A stretch of DNA of 64,000 bases. Origin: Plasmodiophora brassicae (Eukaryota > Endomyxa > Phytomyxea > Plasmodiophorida > Plasmodiophoridae). The translations under genes and the position numbers were made by a program. The notes beneath the pieces are model-generated. The model made no database searches and had not been told where the DNA came from. It saw only the letters and a program-made list of their open reading frames with translations. Position 1 is the first letter of the stretch, and every line of letters starts with the position of its first letter. Below, one piece after another: positions 21,584 through 32,700 of the stretch. The DNA is taken from positions 248,001 through 312,000 of the forward strand of contig JASFAU010000003.1 of NCBI GenBank assembly GCA_039704465.1, given 5' to 3'.

Positions 21584-24500
21584 TCATCTTCGCGGCGAGA
21601 GTACATCCGGCACGCGGAAAACTTCTTGTGAGTCCTCATCAAAGATTTGCGATTTCGTCCCCAGCGGCACCCTTTCGCAGCATTCAAGGACCCACTGGCG
21701 TGTAATCACGTGCAGTGATTCCCTCTGATGCCTGGAGGTCGTCGAAAGCATCGTGTTCATTGCTTTCAGGACGCTACAATTAAGCTGCTTAGTGATCGTA
21801 CGAGAGTTGCCCGAACCCACAACGCATACGAGGGGTTTGTGAGATCGTTGCAGCTGCAGACGAGGATGTGGGATGTGTCAGAAGTGACAGAGTCGGCAAC
21901 GGTAGCAGAGTACACACGCAGAAGGGCGATAATTGAGCGGACCTTCCAACTGCAGTGACTTGTCAATGCCACAGCGCTATATAATCGGATTCTGTTATGC
22001 CCAACCAAGGCGATCCATGAACGTCCGGTTTCGAACACTGATTGACAGACACGACAGAAAGGTCCCGGAACATGGTCATTGGAGTGAAAAGTAACTCATA
22101 CAGACAATCGCCGACAACCGACCGCAGCCGCCTGCGTCCAACGTTGATGTTTAGCACACACCGAAAACGACAGCAGGCGTCGCGCGTGGACGTACTTGAG
22201 GCCCATGGGGTGCCGAACGTCTCTGGGATGGAGTTCCCGGATTGTTTCGTAAATCTAGTTGACTGGTGAGAAAGAACTGTAAGCCCTCGATGTCCAACTC
22301 CGAGGAACCTGCTTGCATTCGCCGGCATCAGGAACGTGTCCCCAGACAACACCTGTCTCGACATCCATAAGCGACGACAGCTTCTCTCGCGTGGTCTGGC
22401 TCAGATGGTAGTAGTATCTGGTAATCATTAGAGTTCACGAGTGGACGGTTCCGAATAGGGGCAACCTTGGAAGCAGAAACTGCAACTGGTTCGCAGCAAT
22501 ACTGTCAAGGACCCATTGAAACGTGACGACATCCACGTCGAGCTGCGGTTCTTCGCATGTCATCTAGTATGGGGTTAAAGACCCATCCACTGCAAGAGTC
22601 CCCAATGCCGCCCAACCTGTCGTATCAAGTTGGCAACCTGTACGGTCTTGTCGCCAGCGACGACGTAGGTGACCCGGCTGGCTGAATCCTGCGTCAGATT
22701 CATTTGGATATTGCCTGACCGAATTCGTCAGAGAAGTTCAGATACGTGAAGCGCATTAGGTGCATACCTCCGTTAGCTTTCAACAACTTCAACATGTCTT
22801 GCGTGGTCATCTCAGAAGTGCAACTTCGGACATGGAACGTTAGGCCAGCAAACCTAGCCGGAGATGTAAGAAGAACATTAACTGGCTGGTCAGAACGACG
22901 ACCAACAGCGACGATTTGGCTTCTATAACGTTGAGCTGACTCGACGGCAGAGAAGATATTACTTGTATCGGTTCAGGATGGGACTAAACATCGGATACGC
23001 TGAGCGAAAAGGAGAGAACGGTTCACCTTATTTCACATTCTACCCTCTTTGCCTTCTTGCGAACGCCATGACCGTCCTCGCCTACATGAAGGCGCACACT
23101 ATGGAACAAACGTCCGCCCTGAGGACCTGACACCATCTACGTACACGGGCGTCAAAGATATACTTCAGAAAGCATCACGTCGAATCTCCGACCTGGCGAA
23201 GGTCTGCAATTGTGTGCACGTCGAACCAGTTTTTGTCAAGACGTAATCGAACGATGGTCGGGAACCGCACAGTGTAACCACAGGAGAACCGGTTCGAAGG
23301 TCGAAGTTCAAATCCCTACAGTGCTGTCAATCGCTGAAGAGACAATGCCCGAGGCGCCACTGTGAACCTTGATTTCGACTACGATTGACTTCTTCGGGTC
23401 GATGACAACTTCGGGATTCTCAAACCGACTAGGCAAAGGTTGCTAACGCGAAGGAGTTAGAATGCCGCTCCCAAACGCAATACAATGCCAACCTCAAGCC
23501 AACTGGGAACCGAATCGCGATTAAACGTCTCCAGGTGAGGTTCAATGTGTTCCATGATTAACGCCAGATCGTCTTGCGAGTATCCCGACCCTACCTGTGC
23601 ATGAAATAAAACGATGGACAGGGACAAAGACAACCGGCTCCGATAACCTTGGTCAACGTGTAAAACGTCTTCGGATGCCCGTCTGCATCCAGATTCCGTT
23701 CGTTGGCAATAGCAAACAGAAACGACGCTAAACCGCCACCGTGACGCTTGCCATGCCATGCGCCTGTAGCGATGATGATGATTACCGTCACATCAGCGGA
23801 ACCAACACACATGACAGTACCGACTAACACGGCATCCATTGTATCGCAGAGAGAATCACCCTGCAACATCGTTCACTGGAACAGCAAACAAATACTAAGA
23901 AACCACTTACGAGAATGTAGTCCGCCTTGACCTTCATCCAGTACCGTTTGTCCCTTAGGTTCGTCTCATACGTGGTAGACAGGTTCTTCAAAACGAGCCC
24001 CTCGTTGCTGAACTATCGTCAACCCACGATTCATAATGTCGGATCCAGCAAACTCACTTTTGCTCAACAGCCAGGTCGAGTGCCGCCATGATATCGTCTG
24101 GCTTCTGCACTTCTCGATTCCACGATACCTCCAGGCGATGGGGCCTGCGAAACATCAAACGAGTTACGACGCGATGTTGTCGCTGGGAACTGATGCTATA
24201 CACCGGATTTGGAATCACGTCCGACAGAATTGCCCGGCGCTTTCTTAACGGCTGCGTTGATCAGAGACACGAAACACCGGCAGGTATTACTCAGTAACTC
24301 ACCAAGCTATTAAGAGGCTTGTCGTCAAGCAATATGATGTCGAACGCCACGTAGCAAAGGGTAGCATTCGGGATGGAGCCCGAAGCAACTGGACGATTGC
24401 TGCCAAAAGGCATGTAGCCGTTTCGGTCGTTGTCCCATGCCAACAGCTCACCATCGATGATGCACGATCTCGCTACGATGCGATCTCTGAAATAGGGAAG

Positions 24501-25613
24501 CATTGACCTCAAGTAGTCGGGATATTTCACAGACAGCTCGAGTTGATTCCTGCATGATATGCCGGTCAGCAAACGCAAACAGACGCCCGCACGAGACCGC
24601 TACCGAGAAAACATGCGAAATTCGGCACCGTTCTTATAGACCAGGCATCGTTCGCCGTCAAACTTAAGTTCAACAGACCAGTCCCCAGGAGGAGAGTCTT
24701 GAACTACCCCAACGATATCGGCCCATTCCACTCGAGCGGCGAGCATGGGACGAACGGCGAACGATAGCGAAATCTCTGTGGATCCGCTACCGGTCCCGGA
24801 AATTTCCGGATGAATGGCATTACTGCACACTATGCATCGAATGTCACGGCGACGAACCATCCATACACGCTGAGCGCTGCATACCCGTCTTTAGGTCGCT
24901 GGTGATATTGTACCATTCTACAGCGTCCTTGTGGAACACGCGTAGTATAGTGTTCTCCCCAATACCTAGTTTCATGTCCTTCAAGACGACTCGCATCAGC
25001 CACTAGGGGGCGTTCTGTTATAGCGTGCTCCGAGCAACCCCACTCCATCTGACCTTGTGCTCGATAGCGCTCGGCACCTCGACCTGCATGCTGTACCACA
25101 GCTTCTCACGTTCGGCGCGATTCTCCGAATGCGCCAACGCATCCAGCAGCCCATTAGTGTCACCAACGGTCCGCTTCGATGGTGTCGTCAGGCCTTCTTC
25201 GCGAAGCAGTTGCCCAAGAACGCTCGTAAAGTTACCAATCGTCTGCAACAAAATCAGTGACGATCTGCTCAGCATGCCTTTAGGCGGCCGAAAGGCGGGG
25301 CTACCTCCTTCTTATGGACGACCTTGGCGTTGGAGAAATGGATCAGACGTCTAGCCTTGCTGTCGGGCCACACATTTGTCTTGATGTAAAGCTCGGCGAT
25401 CTTCTTGATGTTGATGCCATACGTGCGGTCCTTGTCGAACTTGGGGACGACCAGGCGCATGACCGGGTAGCAGTCGGCCGTGCCCATGGCCGGGTGCGCC
25501 CCGAACCATTCCTCGAACGCGTGCTGCTTGTCGAGCGACCCCTGTGCCCTCTCCACCCGCTCGAACAGGCCACACAGGTCGGCCCATGCGATCTGCTCCA
25601 CCGGCGTCGTCAT
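21584..25613 (-). CDS. LIG4: DNA ligase IV (non-homologous end joining)
   Basis: Many short exons on the minus strand from the ATG at 25611-25613 to a TGA at 21584-21586. The N-terminal domain (ADLCGLFERVERAQG, then PVMRLVVPKFDKDRTYGI) is LIG4-type. Next come LREEGLTTPSKRTVGD, the adenylation motif I ELKFDGERC (lysine nucleophile), motif III CIIDGELLAWDND, motif IIIa CYVAFDIILLDDKPL, a TFYTLTKVIGAGC segment (about 23.65 kb), and VRFPTIVRLRLDKNWFDV at 23.2 kb in the OB-fold end. The last 1.5 kb holds two BRCT-like regions, the final one ending ITRQWVLECCERVPLGTKSQ. Tandem BRCTs bind XRCC4, and the enzyme seals double-strand breaks with ATP. I did not fix every exon between 21.6 and 23.2 kb. 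The gene converges on the F-BAR gene with about 100 bases between. Confidence 0.88.
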
Positions 25614-25950
25614 TCCGAAATGAATTTCATTCAGCGGTCGACGAACTGCCGCGACGCGTCGTTTTGCGCCGTGTCGCCCTGCCTGTTTTTGCTGTACAAT
25701 ACAAGTTTGCAGTAAACCTCAACGGCAACGAGCTACAGAAAGGGTTCCTCTCAACGGGCTATAAATAATTTCGTTCTGTGGTGCTGTTTCGGATTCTGAG
25801 TGCCGTCCTGGCATCGGGCAGCGCGTGCATTCGCCCCCGTTTGCCTGTCGTACATCGCCGCTAAGCGTGTTCGTCCTTGTCCCCGCGCCCGGCAATGGAC
25901 CTCACGTAGCGGGTCTCAAGGCGTTCAGGATTGTTTATGGGGTGGACCGT
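25614..25950. other. intergenic interval, LIG4 promoter and duplication edge
   Basis: About 340 bases upstream of LIG4 and downstream of membrane-protein copy A. The sequence from about 25678 onward (cctgcctgtttttgctgt and the cctcaacggcaacgag block) reappears near 27341, marking the left edge of the tandem duplication. No gene is called. Confidence 0.5.
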
Positions 25951-26918
25951 TTACTGAGGACTGGGCGCGACTCTACGATTGACGAGAACCTGTTGACTGG
26001 GTGTACTCTTGCGCTCGACATATTGCCCAAAGAAGTTCCTGAACTCAGCAGGCATCCATTTGGTGGAGCACAGGAACAGTACCAGCACGTTGACGAGCAT
26101 GTCGATTAGGCCGCACAGCTCCCCCAGGATGGCCCACGAGGTCAGCCAATCCACAACGGCGACGTTGACGACCAGATAGATGGTGAAAGTCGTAACCGTG
26201 CAGCCCAGCGCTACAATGGACGACACCGCGTTCTTGATGGCCATCCTGTAGAGCGTTTCAGGCGAATAACCAGTATTGTTGGTCATTGGCTGTAATTCAC
26301 GACGTCGTCTGGACACTTCGACGACCGCCCAATGGAACCTCGATACCAGGATTCCGCTGACAACGATTGAAGCCGTGTCAAATAGAGCGAATACTGATGT
26401 GGGTCCTGATAAAATGCACACAGCACCCGGGAAGACCATCGTCCCATGTATGACGGGCATAATGCCGAACGCCACAGGGATGATACCGATGATGCCGAGT
26501 TGCATCACCTTGACGAACAGTGATTCGGAAGCGTCCGGCTGGACACATTTCAGTCGTTCAAGCAGGAATTGGAGCACGAACGTAAACTCCCATGCATCTA
26601 CCAGCAGAACGTATCAGACACGATGTCGTTGGCCGTGCAACTGGAGTTCCTACAGAAAAATGATGTAGCCTTGCCGTTCAGTTCACACCATAGCGGGTTC
26701 ATATCGGGCGTCCATGGTACCGAGTACTCTAGGAGAATGCTCGTGGAGGAGATTGTGGCAAACAGCGATGCCGCGAACTGGCACCTGAGCACGCCGTTGG
26801 CCTTGCGTAGGCCCGTTCTCCAGACAGTGACAGAAACGCAGGCAAGCAGGGCGAATTGTACCGACACCAGTGCCGCGGACACAGCTGATGCGACTTGAAC
26901 GACGAACTCGGATTCCAT
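25951..26918 (-). CDS. seven-helix membrane protein, copy A
   Basis: Exon 1 is 26654-26918, starting MESEFVVQVASAV; a 56-base intron (26598-26653) joins in phase to exon 2, 26597-25951. The spliced product of about 305 residues has about seven hydrophobic helices: SAALVSVQFALLACVSVTVW, LRCQFAASLFATISS, the helix spanning the splice (FFYAWEFTFVLQFLL), VMQLGIIGIIPVAFGIMPVI, SVFALFDTASIVVSGILV, IVALGCTVTTFTIYLVVNVA and LCGLIDMLVNVLVLFLCS, followed by a basic tail. The topology suits a GPCR-like receptor or transporter, but I recognise no diagnostic receptor motif. The paralogue in copy B is nearly identical, including the intron position. Confidence 0.7.
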
Positions 26919-27654
26919 TTACGTGGTCATCATTTAGCTACGACGAGTACGGTCGGTACCGCGTGGAAGGAGATCTAATCCGATGGTCGACAAGCCACAA
27001 TAGGAGGTCTACCCTGTGAGGTCTCCACAGCTGTTCCACCTTTCGTCGGTCACAACGGGTTGCTCGGCGACTAGCTGATCGTTATGATAGCTCAACTGGA
27101 TTATAATGCCATGACACTAATTGGACATGGAGGTTGTTGGTCGGGTAGCCTACGTTGTTTCTGTTGCGGGCGAGGAGGTGCGTATCGTCCTGCTCAACAG
27201 TTTGAACGTCTGGGAAACGCCAGGCCACGGTCGTGCTGAAATGTCAATGCGGGACGGCAATGTCCATCATAAGCTCCTCGATTAGCGTTCTCCCTGCCAA
27301 TTCGGTTGAGGAGGGCCGTCATCGCCCCGGTTCTACCCTGCCTGTTTTTGCTGTTGCTTGCAGTAAACCTCAACGGCAACGAGCGACAGAAAGGGTTCCT
27401 CTGAACGGGCTAGAAATTATTTCGTTCTTTGGCGCTATTTCGGATTGTTCCTCCACGAGGCCACCGCGTTGTTCTGAACGCCGTCATGGCTTCCGCCAGT
27501 ATTGCGAGTGCATTCGGCCCTTTTGCCTGTAGTACATCGTCGTTAGGCGTGTTCGTCCTTGTCTCCGCCTGCGGCAGTAGATCTCACGTGACGATAGGGT
27601 CACCTGGAGCGAGCGGGTCTCAAAGTGTTCAATATTGTCTATGGAGAGGACCTT
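26919..27654. other. spacer between the two membrane-protein copies
   Basis: About 740 bases of 5' flank of copy A and the 3' flank and left edge of copy B. It should hold the copy A promoter. I see only short frames that are not conserved between the two duplicated units, so no gene is called. Confidence 0.5.
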
Positions 27655-28622
27655 TTAATGAAGACTGGGCGCGACTCTACGATTGGCCTGAACCTGTTGA
27701 CTGGGTGTACCCTTGCGCTGGACATATTGCCCAAAGAAGTTCCTGAACTCAGCAGGCATCCATTTGATGGAACACATGAACAGTACCAGCACGTTGACGA
27801 GCATGTCGATTAGGCCGCACAGCTCCGCCACGATGGCCCATGAGGTCAGCCGATCCACAACGGCGACGTTGACGACCAGATAGATGGTGAACGTCGTAAC
27901 CGTGCAACTCATCGCTACAATGGACGACACCGCGTTCCTGGTAGCCATCCTGTAGAGCGATTCGGGCGAATAACCGGTATTGTTGGTCACTGGCTGTAAT
28001 TCACGACGTCGTCTGGACACTTCGACGACCGCCCAATGGAACCTCGATATCAGGATTCCGCTGACAACGATTGAAGCCGTGTCAAATAGAGCAAATACTG
28101 ACGTGGGCGCTGACGCAATGCACACGGCACCAGGGAAGACCATCGTCCCACGTATGACGGGCATAATGCCGAATGCCACAGGGATGATACCGATAATGCC
28201 GAGTTGCAACACCTTGACGACCAGTGATTGGGCAGCGTCCGGCTGGACACACTTCAGTCGTTCAAGCAGGAATTGGAGCACGAACGTGAACTCCCATGCA
28301 TCTGCAAGCAGAACGTATCAGACACGATGTCGTTGGCCGTGCCACTGGAGTTCGTACAGAAAAATGGTGTGGCCCTGCTGTTCAGTTCACACCATAGCGG
28401 GTTCATATCGGGCGTCCAAGGTACCGAGTACTGTAGGAGAATGCTCGTAGAGGAGATTGTGGCAAACAGCGACGCCCCGAACTGGCACCTGAGCACGCCG
28501 GTGGCCTTGCGCAGGCCCGTTCTCCAGACTGTGACAGAAACGCAAACAAGCAGGGCGAATTGTACCGACACCAGTGGTGCGGACACAGCTGAGGCGATTT
28601 GAGCGACGAACTCGAATTCCAT
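27655..28622 (-). CDS. seven-helix membrane protein, copy B
   Basis: Paralogue of the gene in the first duplicated unit. Exon 1 is 28358-28622 (MEFEFVAQIASAV), a 56-base intron (28302-28357; donor GTACGA, acceptor TTGCAG) sits at the identical codon, and exon 2 runs 28301-27655. Differences from copy A are mostly conservative (for example SAPLVSVQ against SAALVSVQ, QSLVVKVLQ against ESLFVKVMQ), and all hydrophobic helices are kept open, so both copies look functional. The function is unknown. Confidence 0.7.
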
Positions 28623-29794
28623 TACGTGGTTATCCGTTAGGTATGACGAGTACGGTCGTTACAGCGCGGAAGGCGATCTAATCCGATGATCGACAAGCCA
28701 CCATAGAAGGTCTCACTCGTGAAATTTCCACAGCTGTCCCGCTATTCTCCCTCCGATATTACAAAATTCAAAGAAGTCTGGACATAGCCTTTCGTCGGTC
28801 ATAACACGTTGCTCGGAGACGAGCTGATCGTTATGATAGTTCAATTGGATTATGCTGCCATGGCACTGCTTGAACATGGAGGTTGTTGGTCGGGTAGTCT
28901 CCGTCATGTCTGTAGCAGCGGTGGTGGTGCGTCTCGCCCTGTTCAACAGTTTGGACGTCTGGGAAGCGCCAGGCCATGTTCGTGCTGAAATGTCATTTGC
29001 GGTGCGGCACTGTTCAGCGTAAGCTCATCGGTTAGCGTTCTCCTACAGTACTCGGTACCAATGCCCTGGTCCGAGAAGAACCCATGGTGGTGTGCTAAAC
29101 GTTAGGCCCAACGTCATTCTTCTGTCGAACAGGATGACAGATCAAACACTTTCATGTGCAAGCTTGCACCGGTCACTCAGTTTCTCCCATAGCAGGATAT
29201 AAATGCACCAGCTCGGAAGCGGCCGGACCACTGGGTATGTATGACGGCAGTAATTACAGCATCATCGGTATCGTTCCGGTTTCGTTCAGCATGACGCCTG
29301 TCATAGGATGATGGTGTTCCCATTGGGCGTCTTGCAGCGCTTTAGTGCCGCTGCCCTATTTGTTGGAGGCGCGTTCGTGAACAGTGGGATTTACCCAAAT
29401 TCCACTGGGCTGTTCATTGACGTACCTGAACAAAGACGCGAGGTAGGTCAACAGTACTGTTCCCGGCAAGGTTACGCCCAGCATCATTCACTACAATCCC
29501 TTCTTCACATTCCCCAACCGTATGCGCGACAAGCGAACGCTCCCGAGAGGCAGGGCTGCGCAACGGTCTGCCAATTCGGTTTCAGGGACGTCGCTGCGCG
29601 CCATGCATCGGCAGGTGCCGAGTGTGGGTGGCCGCCATCGCCACGGTTCTATTTTTAAACCGACTGGCGTCGTCGTCGGTCGGTCCCAAGAAAAGGAATG
29701 CTAAAAATTCCCTGTCGTCGCCCGCCCGGGTCATTTCGAGCCGTCGCGGCTGTCGATTGGAGACGAGGCTGCCGGATCGGCTGACGGCAGCGAA
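28623..29794. other. long intergenic region, no supported gene
   Basis: About 1.17 kb between divergent genes: the duplicated membrane protein B on the minus strand and the CYFIP gene on the plus strand. The left 420 bases are the 5' flank belonging to duplication unit B. A plus-strand frame at 29308-29658 (116 codons, hydrophobic start) and a minus-strand frame at 28713-28946 are open but are not conserved in the sister unit or recognisable, so I leave them uncalled. Confidence 0.45.
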
Positions 29795-32700
29795 ATGGCG
29801 TCCATGGCGCCCGCCGACGACCACGTCCTGCTGGAGAAGGTCCGCGCGCTGGATGACATCCCGGTCTTCGCGTCGGGAGCCAACATCGAGACCGCGTCCA
29901 TATCGATTGCGGTCGATCCCATCGGTATGCGTTGACCATGCGGATGTCTCGTATTGGTCCGAACTGACCAGGTCGTGTTAGTGCCGCCGTCGAAGACGTA
30001 CCTCGATATCCGAGCATATGAAACGCCGTTCACAGAGGTCACCCTCCTTGTCGGCTTGCCTTCGCGTGCGTTCTGACAGGACGTCCCACGCAGGAGGTCG
30101 AGAACCTAACAGCGCTGTATGAGGTTTTCGAGGAGAGCAACCGGTTCATTTCAATGATCTACTCCTACCGGTTCGGCCTTACTGTCTAACCGTTTGGCAT
30201 GCTCTGCTGACCGTGCTCGGAATTTAACAGGAGTTGCTCAAAAGCGCTGCCGATGATGAAGAATGAAGTAGATGACGAAGCACGCAAAGACATCCATCAT
30301 CGGTATGGCAGGACGTCCACTGGAGTCAGCGCGGCAGCAAGTCTGACGTTTCGCTCTAGAACGTTCGCGGTTCTGCGTCCCGAAATTGCCAAACTGCACG
30401 AATTTTCGGCCTTTCACGAGAGGGCGATCGCTGTCTTCATTCGCACCTACAGGCAAATGGTACGGAGCGGCACCTGTTCTTGCCGCGGCTGGCCGCTGAT
30501 TTGGGACAGGTGCAACCCGCGTCCAAGAACGAGGTGTGCAGCGACGAGCACATCCGCATGCTTCAGAAAGTGATCGACAGGCTAGCGATACTGGATTCCC
30601 TGAAGGACATGAAGGCCTGTTTCCAGAATGATTTCGCGCGATATAAGGTAAATACGTGTACCCCTTCGCTATGTCGACACCCTCTGACGTTTGTTTCTGC
30701 AGCGGTCGTTCTCCAATATCAGGGCGGAAATCCCAGATTCTGATTCCATTGCCGATGACATTCACAATCTGCAAATGTTCTTGGGCAACCCGCAGCATCC
30801 CAATGACCTCATCATCACTCACCTGAGAACGGAGATTCAAAAGATCTCTGGCTATCAGGAGGTCCTTATTCTGATCGCCGACGATGCGCTCGCTGCGCTG
30901 AACAGGAAGATGTATATGCTAGCGGACGAGAAGCATATGCTGTTACGTGTGCTGATCAATACCGTGTTTCTGTTTGACGGCGAAACGAAAAATACGGCAA
31001 ACGCTTTCAAGGCTAAACGCTTCCAGATAGAAGCGATCAGACAGGTCTTCCGCGGATATCAATACCTTCCCCTGTTTGGTGATATGGTACTCTTGTTTCG
31101 CTCTGTCCGATTCCCCGCGTTCGTCTGAGGCGTATCGTGTAGCACCTCAACATCAAGTTCGTGTTGCGGCGATGCTGCAATTACGATGAAGCGAAAATGG
31201 AAAGCCAGTGGATCGGCGGTGATATGGGACACTTCCTGCTCATCAACCAAAGGCAGTCGATTCAGGCTGAGTACAATTTATTCACCAACACGTTCCTGCA
31301 GGTAACGATCGCTGTCATTTTATTTGGGTTCCGTGCCTAACGCTTGTTCGGACCAGGTTCTGAACTCAGTCAAAGCCCGGGCGCAAGGTCACGATGACTC
31401 GCCAATGGACCGGGCGACAGGGCGTGAAGTCTTCGACCGCGTTGTTGACGGGTTTCGATTAATGTCGAAATGGCATGCTGCGATCAAAGAGCAATCCGCG
31501 TTCAAACGGGCAAATCCAGTTGATCCTAAGACAATTCCGGTGCTGGCGTTCTTCATGAACGTGCTGTTATATTTACTGATGTCTTCGATTTCTTGGTCTC
31601 AGGGCCTCGGAGGTGTCGAAGGGAACGGGTTCAACTTCGAATGCGTTGACAGATACAACTATTCCAAGGCGGAGCTGACGGTCCTTAGCGATGTTCTTAG
31701 CATGCTCAAAGGTGTCGCTGCTTCGCATAGGTTGTTGCTGTGAGCTCACCTTTTTCAGGGGTCGGTCTCATGCTTCGCGATTCCGAGACATACGTCGGGC
31801 CTGTAATCAGGCGCGCAATGCATGATGAATTGCAGGAATACCTCCAGACAACGCTATCTAGGCCTCTTCGCAAAGCCTACAAACGAGGTTAACGGGAAGC
31901 GCCCTGGTCGTTGCTTGTGTTCTCTGAATGCGCCCCCAGGACGTGACGAAGTGCGCCAAGCTATGTGCCTTATGCGGTCTATTGGTGCCGATTGGGCTCC
32001 AGACGCCACACAATCCCTCGATTACAAGACCCGCTCGAAGAACATGAAGAACGCATCTCACGATTTTCCCAAGCGCTGCGTTCAGCCCTCGACTACCCAA
32101 CTCTTCCTCATCAGGTGGGATTGTCCTATTCACGCCCCCATATAATCTAAACTGTTGCTAGGCGTCTATCTCTTCAGGTTTTCTCTGAAAAGTCGAAAGG
32201 GATGCAGGGGGGCATGTTCACCGAGAAAGACATCCAGAAAGACCAGCTCCCAGACTTTGAGCGCTTCTATGAAAGGACGTTCTTCTACCCATACGTCCTG
32301 GACTTCAAAGCAACGCTTGATGCTTGTACCGATATGAGCGACTTGTGGTTTAGGGAGTTCTATCTGGAGATCACGAAGGTCTGATGGGATTTCGTCAGTG
32401 TATGCGCGCTGAACTCATGGAATTGTGTCCTGAAACAGTGCGTCCAATTTCCGATCTCCATGTCGCTTCCGTTCTTGCTGGCCGAGCACGTTATTTCTGT
32501 GCCTGCCATATCCGACAACCTGTTCTTCTGCGTGGACATTTACAATGATGCTGCTTCTCGGGCACTCACTCAAATGAAACAGCAGTTCCTGTTTCGCGAA
32601 ATAGAAGCTGAGCTGAATCTTGCATTCAACACTCTTGTCAGTCGTTTATTCCGATGTGTGGCAATGCAGTAACTAATAACGACGCAGGTTTACACTCTCG

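Larger units (their letters stand above)
25678..29041. repeat. tandem segmental duplication, two units of about 1.65 kb
   Basis: Unit A runs from about 25678 to 27293 and unit B from about 27341 to 29041. The similarity covers the whole membrane-protein gene, its intron, the 3' flank and several hundred bases of 5' flank (the ctgatcgttatgatag and catggaggttgttggtcggg blocks), so it is a DNA-level duplication and not retroposition. The units differ by scattered substitutions and small indels, including about 40 extra bases in B near 28742-28785. Both units end at the same tagcgttctcc sequence (about 27284 and 29033). Confidence 0.9.

Noticed and set aside
23280..23320. A possible tRNA T-arm (ggtcgaagttcaaatccc)
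   Set aside because: No matching A box or acceptor stem is seen nearby, and the stretch lies in a predicted intron of DNA ligase IV.
29308..29658. A 116-codon plus-strand frame with hydrophobic start upstream of CYFIP
   Set aside because: No splice support, no known motif, and it lies in a long intergenic region where chance frames are expected; a small secreted protein is possible but not supported.
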